A stretch of 24,339 nucleotides of DNA from a virus, in the IMG/VR virus record IMGVR_UViG_3300025508_000149, positions 1 through 24,339 of that record. One strand, 5' to 3'. Shown here in pieces: positions 6,313 through 14,144 of this stretch. A program made the position numbers and the translations under genes. Numbering within the stretch: position 1 is the first letter of the stretch; every line of letters starts with the position of its first letter. Below the pieces are notes generated by a model. That model searched no databases and had not been told where the DNA came from. It saw only the letters and a list, made by a program, of their open reading frames with translations.

Positions 6313-8723
6313 TGTCTATGGTATTTGCCGGGTTTATGAATGCAGCCCGTGAAGATAGGGAACGCCGGGAAGACTTGGAAGCGGAAAAGGCTTCTGAGGA
6401 TAAGAAGTTTGAGCAGGCTAAATACCTTAAGAACATGACGCTGTATAATGAGCAGAAACTCAAAGATGCAGCAATTAGTAAGAATGCAAGGGTTCTTGCA
6501 GAACAATACAATCTTCCTTCCTCTGCTCTGGGTCCACTGGCGGGATACTTGGGTACATACACAACAGCAGAAGTTAGCAAGATGTTGAGTGACGGGTCTC
6601 TGGATCTTAGTTCCTCTGCAGCCACACCCTCGTATAATGTGGCCCCCGGAGATATCTCTGAGAACGCCAAAACTGCCTATAATTACTTTGTAGCGCAGGG
6701 TGAGACACCTGTGATGGCTTCGGGCATTGTAGGTAACCTGATGCAGGAATCTACAGCCCAGCTAGATCCCAATATCTGGGGGGATAACTACAACTCTTTT
6801 GGTATCGCCCAGATGAATGGCCCTCGTCGTCGCGCTCTGTTTAATTTTGCTAAACAGCGCGGTGAAAAGAAACCCTCATTTCAGACGCAGTTGGAATACA
6901 TACATTGGGAAGGTACAGAGGGTCCAGAGAAGAAAGCTTGGGAACAGGCCCGTGCAGGTTCTACACCAGAAGATACAGCACGTATTCTGTCGGAGAAGTT
7001 CTGGCGTCCGGGTGAACCCCATATCAATAACCGTATGAAACACGCCTCACTTGTCTATTCCACTATGTTGGATGATACAGCAGGCACGGAACAGGCCACA
7101 ACCGCTATGGGCGGTACAGGCACTGATACGATGGACGCTGCCTTCAATGTGGGCGGTAAAGGTTACAGCTTTGGTACAGAAGTATCAGAAGACACTAAAC
7201 CAGACACGGGCATTAAAGGCCTAGGCTTTGGCACTCTGGTAGACACAAAACAGTCCCCAGAAGAACAGACTGAGGAAGCCTTTGCTACGCCTAAACCCGC
7301 AAGTGGTATGCCAGAGATCCAGACCTTCAGCGGGCAGTTTAACCCTCGCCCCGTAGACATGAGTAAGCTGAAGGGTGACACCGTAGAAGATATCAACAGG
7401 TTCATTGCTGCAAACAACGGCAACTTCCGCCCAGAACAGGCGGAACAGATTAAGCGTATATATGATCTAGCGGCTTCTGGTGCAGAGAAACTGGGTGCTA
7501 CTGATCTGGCTAAACTTCTGGGTGGGTCTACTAGCCCCTCAGAGACTATCGCTGTGATTGAACAGATCCGATTGACGCCAAACCTGACAGAGGCCCAACG
7601 TGCTGAAGGTCTGGACGCAGCTAACCGTATCCTAGAGCAACAGCGGAAAGATAAGAATGAAGACAATAAAACCAAAGGTGAGTGGGTCTCCTATATTCCC
7701 TTTGGTGAAGACGGTACTCCGGGTAACCCCCTACAGGTTAAATACAGCAACGGAGCGTGGAGAACCGCAGATAACACACCTGTAGATGAGAATAAGGGCG
7801 TTACTGTATCCCGTGACGACCTCACTGATCAGGTTAAGATATACAACACACAGATCAAGGACATCAATTCTAAACTGCAGGGGGGTGTACAGGCTGTACG
7901 CGACCTCCTTGTACTCCGCGATCTTGTTCAGGATAACCCTGCGGCGCTCAACCCCGTACTTACGAAGCTTGGCGGTATAACAGGGTTTATCAAGGACGTT
8001 ACTTCTGCTGCTACCAGCCTTACCAATGAGAACGGAGAAGCGGTGTATGACTACAACACTGCAGAGAACGCTCTTATGGCCAAGATTGAGGGTCTGACAG
8101 AGGCAGATAAGAAAATTGCACAGGCACTCCTTCGTGCTGCCTATGGTATGGCATCTATGCGTGGGTCTTCTGGTCAGGCCTTGTCGGACAAAGAATTGGC
8201 ACAGAACCTTGCGGCATTGGGTTATGGGGTCTCCAACCCGAAGAAAGTCATGGGCCTGATCAACTCAGCGGTACAGAACGTACTGGCAGCTTCCGATGAT
8301 GCCCGCGTTTCAGGGTGGGAAGGTCTTACTATGCCGCCTGACGTGAAGGCTGCTATGGTAGCACCTCTCCTCACAACAAAGTTCTCAGACTTCATGTTGC
8401 AGACTATGTATGCGGAAGAGCCTGAAATGCAGAAAGCCCTAGTAGATGCTATGGCGGATGACGTTTCATATGCTGGCCCTGATAATAAGCAAGATACCTT
8501 GGGTGACACTACGGAGGAATCTGCCGTAACGGATGAAATGAAGGCTGAAGCGGACAATCTGATTGCCCAATACCAGAGCGGTGAAACGATCATCATCACC
8601 CCTGCGCTGGCTGCTGTATATCCACAATATAAAGACAGTATAGGTAAAGAGGCTACTAAGCCTACCGACAATGCCCCCAAGCAGAATGACGATGACATCG
8701 ACTACAGCACAATACCGGGATAA
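6312..8723 (+). CDS. Ejection/internal virion protein with embedded tail-lysozyme domain
   Basis: An 803-residue protein. Residues 1-60 are a highly charged helix. Residues about 115-250 form a phage tail-lysozyme domain (Phage_lysozyme2 type): YFVAQGETPVMASGIVGNLM, then MQES with likely catalytic Glu146, NSFGIAQMNGPRRRALFNFA (161-180), and QTQLEYIHWE (191-200). The remaining 550 residues are acidic, helix-rich and low in Cys, as in large internal virion proteins. By analogy with T7 gp16, which also carries a wall-cutting domain inside a large ejected protein, it would locally open peptidoglycan during DNA entry. TAATG couples it to the preceding gene, and another giant protein follows nine bases later. 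The domain call is strong; the ejection role is inferred from architecture and order. Confidence 0.82.
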   Translation: MSMVFAGFMNAAREDRERREDLEAEKASEDKKFEQAKYLKNMTLYNEQKLKDAAISKNARVLAEQYNLPSSALGPLAGYLGTYTTAEVSKMLSDGSLDLSSSAATPSYNVAPGDISENAKTAYNYFVAQGETPVMASGIVGNLMQESTAQLDPNIWGDNYNSFGIAQMNGPRRRALFNFAKQRGEKKPSFQTQLEYIHWEGTEGPEKKAWEQARAGSTPEDTARILSEKFWRPGEPHINNRMKHASLVYSTMLDDTAGTEQATTAMGGTGTDTMDAAFNVGGKGYSFGTEVSEDTKPDTGIKGLGFGTLVDTKQSPEEQTEEAFATPKPASGMPEIQTFSGQFNPRPVDMSKLKGDTVEDINRFIAANNGNFRPEQAEQIKRIYDLAASGAEKLGATDLAKLLGGSTSPSETIAVIEQIRLTPNLTEAQRAEGLDAANRILEQQRKDKNEDNKTKGEWVSYIPFGEDGTPGNPLQVKYSNGAWRTADNTPVDENKGVTVSRDDLTDQVKIYNTQIKDINSKLQGGVQAVRDLLVLRDLVQDNPAALNPVLTKLGGITGFIKDVTSAATSLTNENGEAVYDYNTAENALMAKIEGLTEADKKIAQALLRAAYGMASMRGSSGQALSDKELAQNLAALGYGVSNPKKVMGLINSAVQNVLAASDDARVSGWEGLTMPPDVKAAMVAPLLTTKFSDFMLQTMYAEEPEMQKALVDAMADDVSYAGPDNKQDTLGDTTEESAVTDEMKAEADNLIAQYQSGETIIITPALAAVYPQYKDSIGKEATKPTDNAPKQNDDDIDYSTIPG

Positions 8724-8731
8724 AAAGAACA

Positions 8732-11700
8732 ATGGCATCATTTATGGATAAGCAAGAAGATGATCCCCTCTCCGGGGCAATCTTCTCCGAAGCACCAAAG
8801 CCTCAAGACACCCCAGACATGCCTGTGGATACGGAAGTCCTAGACGACCCTCTTTCGGGTGCAGTTATTAGAGGTGGCCCTACAAGTACAGATACCCCAG
8901 AAGAGGGTGCAGAGCCTGTACCTTCCAAGCAAAACCCCTCAGATGATTGGTCACAGTTTGATACGTTCGAAGAGGCTAATGCTGCATGGTTCCAGATACT
9001 AGATAACCCCAACGTCCGTAAGGTTAACCCTATCGTGGGTTCAGTGATACCTTACGCCATCTTCACAGATCCTGACACACAAGAACAAACCTATATCCGT
9101 AGGCCTGAACCTGCGTCTATTCGGGCAGGCATCAAAGCTGCGGGTAAGGCAGTTAAGGGTGATTGGGAAGGTGCTAAAGAGGCCTTCAATAACCCGGCTG
9201 CTAAGACAGGCGTAGCGACTGATATAGTTACAGGTGGCATGGAATTCTTGGGGCAGGCCGCAGAGACTGTGGCTGCTGCGGGGGATAAAGTCATGGGGAC
9301 TAATATGGCCCCCACAGTAGACCAAATGACCCCTGACGTAGAGCTTAGGGGAATAGCCGAAAACCTGCTAGGTGAAGGCGTTCCTATGGTAGTGGCAGGC
9401 CTTGCCGGGGGTGCCTATATATCGGGTGTTACGAAAGGCCTAAAGACAATTCAGGGAGGCACTAAGTTCATCCAAGGTCTCGCTAAAGTCGCCCGTGGTA
9501 CTGCAATCACTTTGGCTGCAGAATCTTCTGCTGTAGTTGGTGCCAGTGATGATGCTGGTGGTTTGCTTATTGGTAAGGATGCACTCTTCTCTCTCACAGG
9601 CGATCTGGATCTGGGGGATACTAAAGCTGACGACATCATCGAAAAGCGTCTAACCCTTCTGGCTGATGCAGTCTTGGGTGGTAGTATCCTTGCTGCTGCA
9701 GGACAGCTTACTGTGGGTGTATCTAAATTCAGCAACAAGCAAGTACTCTCCCCTTTGCTTACACTCCTGCGCGGTGATGCAGGCCTTGAGAAGGCCGTGT
9801 ACCGTAATCTGATTAACACCCTACAAGAAGTAGACTTGGATACCTCACCGGAAGAAATGGCAGCTATTGCAGAGCGACTTGCTGCTGCTGTAGAGGAGAA
9901 CAAAGACGTTCTGGTAAAGAACATCTATGATCAAGGCGAGACAACCGTACAGCGTGATACTCTGTCTGCTATGGCTGAAGGTGCCACAACACCAGAGGAT
10001 AAAGTACGGGTATTGGGCGTACAGAGGGGGGTTCTGACTAATGCCCCACAGAACCCTAACACGGCTGCTAAAACCAATGGTCTGAACGTAGAGCTACAGA
10101 GACAGATCGACACACAGGCTGACACACTCAGTGGGCCTCTCCCCAGCGATCAGGAAGCGGCTATCAACTCCGCTAGTCAGGGTCTAGTGGATGATGCCCG
10201 CCGCAGGGTGGATGAAATCCAACAGCCTGTAGCTGATCTTGAGGTAAAGCTTAAGGATGCAGAAGACCGTATCCTTAATGCATGGGAAGGCGATGTAGAG
10301 TTTACCGCCCGCCTTGATAAGTTGAAGGACATCACAGGCACAGAAGTTGTGATGGATCGTACAGGCCTCAAAGATAATATGACTACCGCCCTGCGTAATG
10401 GGTATGAGATCATGCGGGCCACCAAGAATGAGAAATACGGTATGATCTCTGGTGGGTCTGTAGATCCACAAATGGTCATTGATATGTTTGCTGATCTGCC
10501 ACCAGAAACCATTTCTGCGGGTATGTCTCAGTTGGGTAATAGTAACCCCCTGCGAAAGCTTATCGCTATCACCCGTGAAGGTGAGGATGAACTAGAGATC
10601 CTAGAGAATGTAACCGACTTCCTCGCCCAGAATGGTGCAGACTTCGGTTTCTTCAACAACACCCTACGTCCAGAGCTTTCTCGCCTTGCATCTAACCTGT
10701 ATAAGACTAGCCCCGGCGCAGGGTCACTTGTGCGGGATATTGTTAATCGTATTGATACAGATATGGTTGACCATGTACGTCTATCAGATCCAGATCTGGC
10801 AGAGGCTGCAGTAGAGGCAAAGAGGTATTTTGCAGAAGAGTTTTCACCCGTCTGGGGTGGGACTAACCGTATGTCTGAATACGCCAATATTTGGGAAGAC
10901 ACAGTTGGTCGTACCTCAAATAGAGACCTTACTCGTACAGTAACAGGTGATGAGTTTGATGCCTCTGGGTATGCACAGCGATCTGATGCCTTTGTTGAAG
11001 AGGCGCTGGGGGATAAGCGGTTTGTCATCACCAGCTTTAAAACGGCACTTGAGACGGCTGGTAGGCCCGATGATATCGCTGACTACATGGTTATGGATAT
11101 CATGGATTCCTTCTCCACTCAGCTACGCAGTGCCGGGGATATCGCAGACATTGATCTAGGGGCCTTCACAGCCAAGCTGGATATGTACGCAGAACAGTTG
11201 AATACAGCTTTCCCTGATAAGGCTGCACAGATCAACGCATTCAAGCGCAGTGTTGAGGATGCTAAAGGTAGTAAGACACAACTCCTCAAGATCTTTGATA
11301 CTGTAACGGAGAAGGCTAAGGCTGCACAGGATGAGATCCTTAAGGGGGAACTCAAGACATTCTTTAGTGCAGGCGATATGCCAAGCATTAACGCCACCTC
11401 TAATCCCCGTGAGGCTTTCAACCAGATCTTCATGAGCAAAGAGTCCGTGGGTAGTGTCACAAAGATCCTAGACCGTCTGGATACAATGCCTGAAGGGGAT
11501 GCTCTTATCATCCGTAGAGGGATGCAGACAGCCTACAACCGCTATCTGGACAGTACCATCTTTGGCTCCCGACAAGAGCTGGCGGGTGGTATGGCTATGA
11601 ATAGCGGGAAGGTGGCCAAGACACTGGAAGAGAACAACCAAGTGTTTGCTATTGGTGATCAGATCTTCCGGGATGCACCAGAGATCATGGACAGCCTGCG

Positions 11701-12169
11701 TACACTCACAGACGCCGCCAGTAAGGTAGCAAATAACAAGTCTGCTGTACCTATCGCCACGAACTCCTCTACAGCGTATAATCAGGCAGCACAGACAGCC
11801 ACAAACCGTATGCTGTACCTTGTGTTGGGTCCATTGAACAGGCTTGCTACACAGATCCGTAGTGTTGCATCGACCAAGTTCCAAAGCGCAGATGCTATTG
11901 AGAAGGCTGCACGGATTAAGGATAACATCCTAGCCAACCCAGATGAGTATCTACGTCTATCCCGTAAGTACGACAAGACGCCCGGAGATCCAGAGCTACA
12001 GGATCGTATGCTTCGGCTTATCACAGGCTCTGCAGTACGCTCTCTTAATGATGAATCTACAGAAGAAACAGAATACCCTGATTGGGTGACTGAGAATAGC
12101 GCAGCTAACAGGTCACGTAACATAGCGGATCAAATGACAGACGCTTTCAGGTTTCTGACAGGTAGATAA
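8732..12169 (+). CDS. Giant internal virion/ejection-type protein (1145 aa)
   Basis: The longest gene in the window and the last of the late operon. The N-terminus has two copies of DDPLSGA (residues 10-16 and 38-44), each followed by an acidic Pro/Thr linker. An amphipathic, Gly/Ala-rich region follows (about 120-330) with two hydrophobic stretches (near 218-233 and 310-328) that could insert in a membrane. The remaining 800 residues are charged and helical with no recognised catalytic motif. Size, position after the tail-lysozyme protein and composition fit a DNA-ejection channel or core protein of a podovirus. The Shine-Dalgarno before ATG 8732 is poor (AAAAAGAA), and ATG 8744 is a possible alternative start. 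A bidirectional terminator follows. Confidence 0.7.
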   Translation: MASFMDKQEDDPLSGAIFSEAPKPQDTPDMPVDTEVLDDPLSGAVIRGGPTSTDTPEEGAEPVPSKQNPSDDWSQFDTFEEANAAWFQILDNPNVRKVNPIVGSVIPYAIFTDPDTQEQTYIRRPEPASIRAGIKAAGKAVKGDWEGAKEAFNNPAAKTGVATDIVTGGMEFLGQAAETVAAAGDKVMGTNMAPTVDQMTPDVELRGIAENLLGEGVPMVVAGLAGGAYISGVTKGLKTIQGGTKFIQGLAKVARGTAITLAAESSAVVGASDDAGGLLIGKDALFSLTGDLDLGDTKADDIIEKRLTLLADAVLGGSILAAAGQLTVGVSKFSNKQVLSPLLTLLRGDAGLEKAVYRNLINTLQEVDLDTSPEEMAAIAERLAAAVEENKDVLVKNIYDQGETTVQRDTLSAMAEGATTPEDKVRVLGVQRGVLTNAPQNPNTAAKTNGLNVELQRQIDTQADTLSGPLPSDQEAAINSASQGLVDDARRRVDEIQQPVADLEVKLKDAEDRILNAWEGDVEFTARLDKLKDITGTEVVMDRTGLKDNMTTALRNGYEIMRATKNEKYGMISGGSVDPQMVIDMFADLPPETISAGMSQLGNSNPLRKLIAITREGEDELEILENVTDFLAQNGADFGFFNNTLRPELSRLASNLYKTSPGAGSLVRDIVNRIDTDMVDHVRLSDPDLAEAAVEAKRYFAEEFSPVWGGTNRMSEYANIWEDTVGRTSNRDLTRTVTGDEFDASGYAQRSDAFVEEALGDKRFVITSFKTALETAGRPDDIADYMVMDIMDSFSTQLRSAGDIADIDLGAFTAKLDMYAEQLNTAFPDKAAQINAFKRSVEDAKGSKTQLLKIFDTVTEKAKAAQDEILKGELKTFFSAGDMPSINATSNPREAFNQIFMSKESVGSVTKILDRLDTMPEGDALIIRRGMQTAYNRYLDSTIFGSRQELAGGMAMNSGKVAKTLEENNQVFAIGDQIFRDAPEIMDSLRTLTDAASKVANNKSAVPIATNSSTAYNQAAQTATNRMLYLVLGPLNRLATQIRSVASTKFQSADAIEKAARIKDNILANPDEYLRLSRKYDKTPGDPELQDRMLRLITGSAVRSLNDESTEETEYPDWVTENSAANRSRNIADQMTDAFRFLTGR

Positions 12170-12204
12170 ACTAAGAGCCTTTCGGCATAATACCTACACA
12201 CACA

Positions 12205-12240
12205 CAAAAAAGCCCCCACCTTAATTGGTAGGGGCTTTTT
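12205..12240. terminator. Bidirectional intrinsic terminator between convergent arms
   Basis: A GC-rich stem (GCCCC/GGGGC, then ACC/GGT after one mismatch, loop TTAATT) is flanked by six A on the left and five T on the right, so it works as an intrinsic terminator on both strands. It lies 36 bases after the giant ejection-type gene and 65 bases beyond the stop of the last minus-strand gene, where the two transcription units converge. Confidence 0.92.
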
Positions 12241-12242
12241 CT

Positions 12243-12260
12243 GTAAGGAACCACCCTTAC
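12243..12260. other. Second hairpin beside the convergent terminator
   Basis: GTAAGG (12243-12248) pairs perfectly with CCTTAC (12255-12260) around a six-base loop. Minus-strand transcripts would form this hairpin just before the main terminator. It has no T-run of its own, so it may protect the 3' end or assist termination. Confidence 0.5.
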
Positions 12261-12304
12261 GTTCTAGCAACGAAGGTAACTAACCATCGCCTATACTGTG
12301 TACA

Positions 12305-12646
12305 TTAGTCGTCTTCAGAAGTAAAGCCCTCTGCTGGCGTACCAAGCTGTTTATACACTTCCTGTTCTTGTAGTTGCATTTCGTCCAGCATGAGTTGGTA
12401 GGTGTCTTGCAGAGTGTTACACATTGCCTGCTTAGGGAGAGAGCCAAAACCCGACATAACAGCTAGATTAGAAGCCATACGTGCCTGCTTGATTGCATTC
12501 CTCAGAAGCCCCTGTGCCTGTTCCATTGTACGTATAGACTCACAAGCAGCCATTAGGGCCATAGAGTTAGAAACTTCCTGTGCGGTATCACCGGGATTGT
12601 CCAAAATGGCATTATCTACGGCATCATAAAGATCTTTTAAATTCAC
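12305..12646 (-). CDS. Small helical hypothetical protein (113 aa), last gene of the minus arm
   Basis: A 113-residue protein, starting at GTG 12646 with AAAAGGA upstream on the minus strand. The sequence is almost wholly helical: LKDLYDAVDNAIL, then an Ala/Met-rich centre (MALMAACESIRTMEQAQGLL), then a Gln-rich helix (MLDEMQLQEQEVYKQL) and an acidic end (FTSEDD). There is no membrane segment, metal site or family I recognise. It follows PhoH after a 106-base gap containing a hairpin and a possible promoter, so it may be transcribed separately. The codon use looks like its neighbours. The function is unknown. Confidence 0.65.
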   Translation of the reverse strand: MNLKDLYDAVDNAILDNPGDTAQEVSNSMALMAACESIRTMEQAQGLLRNAIKQARMASNLAVMSGFGSLPKQAMCNTLQDTYQLMLDEMQLQEQEVYKQLGTPAEGFTSEDD

Positions 12647-12698
12647 TCTAGGAAGTCCTTTTAATTGTTCAATTTAAGGGGCGGGATGGCAGGGTTAC

Positions 12699-12734
12699 TT
12701 ACTACCTGTAGTTAGTGTCATAGTCAACAGTCAA
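12699..12734 (-). promoter_or_regulatory. Possible promoter with doubled TTGACT box ahead of the 113-aa gene
   Basis: On the minus strand TTGACT occurs twice, seven bases apart (12729-12734 and 12722-12727). The second is 17 bases from TAGTAA (12699-12704), a weak -10 match. The -35 boxes are good and the -10 is poor, so this is a candidate only. It would give a leader of about 45 bases before GTG 12646. Confidence 0.3.
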
Positions 12735-12754
12735 AATTACCAAAAAGGTAATTT
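12734..12754 (-). terminator. AT-rich hairpin at the end of the PhoH gene
   Basis: AAATTACC and GGTAATTT form a perfect eight-base stem around a five-base loop (all T on the minus strand), overlapping the PhoH stop codon by two bases. Only a few T follow on the minus strand, so termination would be weak. It may instead stabilise the PhoH mRNA. Confidence 0.4.
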
Positions 12755-13472
12755 ATGCATCCTCCATAAACGCCCGTACCCACAAGGCGCATAGGTCTGA
12801 TCTCACGATATCATCAACAGTGAATTCAATGATAGGAAAAGGCAGCATTTGCTGCTTTGTCATATGGATTACTTTAGACAACCCGCAGTCATGTGGAATA
12901 TCGGTCTGAAATATATCACCGTCGATAACAGTCTGTGTGTCTTTACCAATACGGGTAAGGAACATCTTCATTTCTTCCACACTGGCATTCTGTGCCTCAT
13001 CCAAGATTACAAAGGCGTTCTCAAATGACTTACCGCGCATTGTCTCGAAAGGCTCAAACACAAGCTCTTCGCACTTCATCATGGCTTCAACTTTCTGGGG
13101 GCCTAGATGCTTCTTCAATACGTCCACTGCTGGTGCTGCCCAAGGTGCTACCTTCTCTTCTAGCGTACCTTTATGATAACCCAAGCCCTTACCTCCTGCA
13201 GCGACATTGGGTCGGGACATAATGATCTTCTCGACATATCCCTGCACGTAGAGGTTAGCAGCATGTGTCATTGCCATGTAGGTCTTACCCGTACCTGCAG
13301 ACCCTACAGTGATAATCATATCCTCTCCCTTTAGACATCGCAGGTATTCAGCCTGTGTAGCATTAAGTGCCACTAAGGGAATGGATTTGGGTGTCTTATA
13401 TTCTGGCGTTATATCCTCCTGTACCTTCTGCTTACGTGTTCTACGTGCGGGACGGGGCTTGATCTTCGCCAT
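12753..13472 (-). CDS. phoH: PhoH-family P-loop ATPase
   Basis: A 239-residue PhoH-type NTPase. Residues 1-30 are a basic tail (MAKIKPRPARRTRKQK). The Walker A motif GSAGTGKT is at 57-64 and the Walker B-like VILDEAQN at 155-162. Between them lies the PhoH signature region SRPNVAAGGKGLGYHKGTLEEK, with downstream IDGDIFQTD as sensor-like segment. PhoH proteins bind and hydrolyse ATP; in bacteria they are linked to phosphate starvation and RNA metabolism, and phages, especially marine ones, often carry them. The exact role in infection is not settled. It is preceded by an extended -10 promoter and stands after the small-gene cluster. The length is typical of the single-domain family. ATG 13472 is the only reasonable start. 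Confidence 0.95.
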   Translation of the reverse strand: MAKIKPRPARRTRKQKVQEDITPEYKTPKSIPLVALNATQAEYLRCLKGEDMIITVGSAGTGKTYMAMTHAANLYVQGYVEKIIMSRPNVAAGGKGLGYHKGTLEEKVAPWAAPAVDVLKKHLGPQKVEAMMKCEELVFEPFETMRGKSFENAFVILDEAQNASVEEMKMFLTRIGKDTQTVIDGDIFQTDIPHDCGLSKVIHMTKQQMLPFPIIEFTVDDIVRSDLCALWVRAFMEDA

Positions 13473-13503
13473 ATAACTATCCTGATGTTTGTGTTACGGT
13501 GTA

Positions 13504-13516
13504 GTTATATTATAAC
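13504..13516 (-). promoter_or_regulatory. Extended -10 promoter of PhoH
   Basis: On the minus strand TGTTATAAT reads as an extended -10 element (TATAAT at 13509-13514), 37 bases ahead of the PhoH ATG. No convincing -35 lies 16-18 bases upstream, which is normal for extended -10 promoters. The box is part of a perfect inverted repeat, GTTATA-T-TATAAC. A second inverted repeat, ACCCT/AGGGT, lies just upstream and could be an operator. Confidence 0.55.
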
Positions 13517-13558
13517 ACAGGACCCTTAGTTAGGGTATCCCTAGATGTATTTCATCAG

Positions 13559-13834
13559 TCATTCTCCCTTTTGTGTTGGCGGGTTCGTTTTTTTGTCGCG
13601 CGCAATTTCAACTTGGAACTGAATTTCGGCGGCGTCTATAGCTGCGCGGAGTGTTCGCACATATGCCCCGCAAGTGTGTTCATAATCACCACCAGACTTT
13701 GCCGAAGATCGGAGAAGCTGCACTGCGCTCAATTTCTTGCGCAGGTCGCCTATCAGCCCGTTTACGTTGCTTTCGTAAATGTCACGGCAAAGGCGCGGAC
13801 CAGTATTGTTAAATTCTTCTTGAGTAAAAGCCAT
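13559..13834 (-). CDS. Small hypothetical protein (91 aa) of the small-gene cluster
   Basis: The frame is open back to 13927, but the start is placed at ATG 13834 because AAGGA lies eight bases upstream and the same leader precedes the ATG of the neighbouring gene. The 91-residue product begins MAFTQEEFNNTGPRLC, has two Cys (in RLCRD and EHTCG), a basic/helical centre and a charged C-terminus (ARDKKTNPPTQKGE). No domain is recognised. It is the last gene before the PhoH promoter. By eye its base and codon choice (more GCG, GGC and CGG) differs from the large phage genes, which may mean separate acquisition. Confidence 0.62.
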   Translation of the reverse strand: MAFTQEEFNNTGPRLCRDIYESNVNGLIGDLRKKLSAVQLLRSSAKSGGDYEHTCGAYVRTLRAAIDAAEIQFQVEIARDKKTNPPTQKGE

Positions 13835-13858
13835 TTTCGGCATCCTTGTGTTGTGGGC
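13834..13858 (-). repeat. Leader repeat, copy 1 (24 of 25 bases identical to 14145-14169)
   Basis: Immediately upstream of the ATG of the 91-aa gene lies a 25-base sequence containing its ribosome binding site. It recurs with one change upstream of the 81-aa gene. The shared element begins with GCCCACAACA on the minus strand and runs into the start codon. Confidence 0.85.
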
Positions 13859-13897
13859 TAAACGCCCGTTTAAGCCGCCCCTGCCGTTATGGCGGGG
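13855..13897 (-). other. Two tandem GC-rich hairpins between small genes
   Basis: CCCC-T-GCC pairs with GGC-GGGG (13878-13897, one bulged base), and GGGC pairs with GCCC around TAAAC (13855-13867). They fill the 64-base gap between the 81-aa and 91-aa genes. No T-run follows on either strand, so they do not look like terminators. They may affect mRNA processing or translation of the downstream gene. Confidence 0.5.
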
Positions 13898-13898
13898 T

Positions 13899-14144
13899 TT
13901 AGGTGCGGTTGAATTTAGAGGTGCCATTTGCGTCGAGGGTCATGTCGTATTCCGGCGCTACCTCACCTTCTGGTATTGCATCAAAATCGGGATGCTCACC
14001 GTAGTATGTGATCCGGTCCAGATCAAACCGCGCTTCTGTGTGCCAGACAACAAGACCAGAAAGGGCTTTCCCCATTACCTCAAGCGGCGTCCTGTATAGT
14101 ATTTCTCTGTCAATATGGAGGGCACCACGTTTTCTGCTGTTCAT
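13899..14144 (-). CDS. Small hypothetical protein (81 aa) of the small-gene cluster
   Basis: An 81-residue protein beginning MNSRKRGALHIDREILY. ATG 14144 is supported by AAGGA nine bases upstream within the repeated leader. The N-terminus is basic, the middle resembles a small beta-rich domain (GLVVWHTEARFDLDRITYY), and the C-terminus is acidic then polar. There are no Cys, membrane segments or catalytic motifs. It lies between a two-helix membrane protein and the 91-aa gene in a run of co-oriented tiny genes. Early host-takeover or accessory proteins often look like this, but nothing in the sequence shows a function. Confidence 0.6.
   Translation of the reverse strand: MNSRKRGALHIDREILYRTPLEVMGKALSGLVVWHTEARFDLDRITYYGEHPDFDAIPEGEVAPEYDMTLDANGTSKFNRT

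Noticed and set aside
6227-6670. Minus-strand open frames within the late genes, and plus-strand open frames within the replication genes
   Set aside because: They lie opposite well-supported genes, have no ribosome binding site or family motif, and are Ser/Arg/Leu-rich as expected for antisense readings.
13878-13897. Intrinsic terminator between the 81-aa and 91-aa genes
   Set aside because: The stem is good but no T-run follows on either strand, so it is recorded as a hairpin only.
13835-13927. Longer form of the 91-aa small gene starting at 13927
   Set aside because: It would cross the repeated leader, two hairpins and the ribosome binding site and overlap the preceding gene. ATG 13834 has proper spacing.
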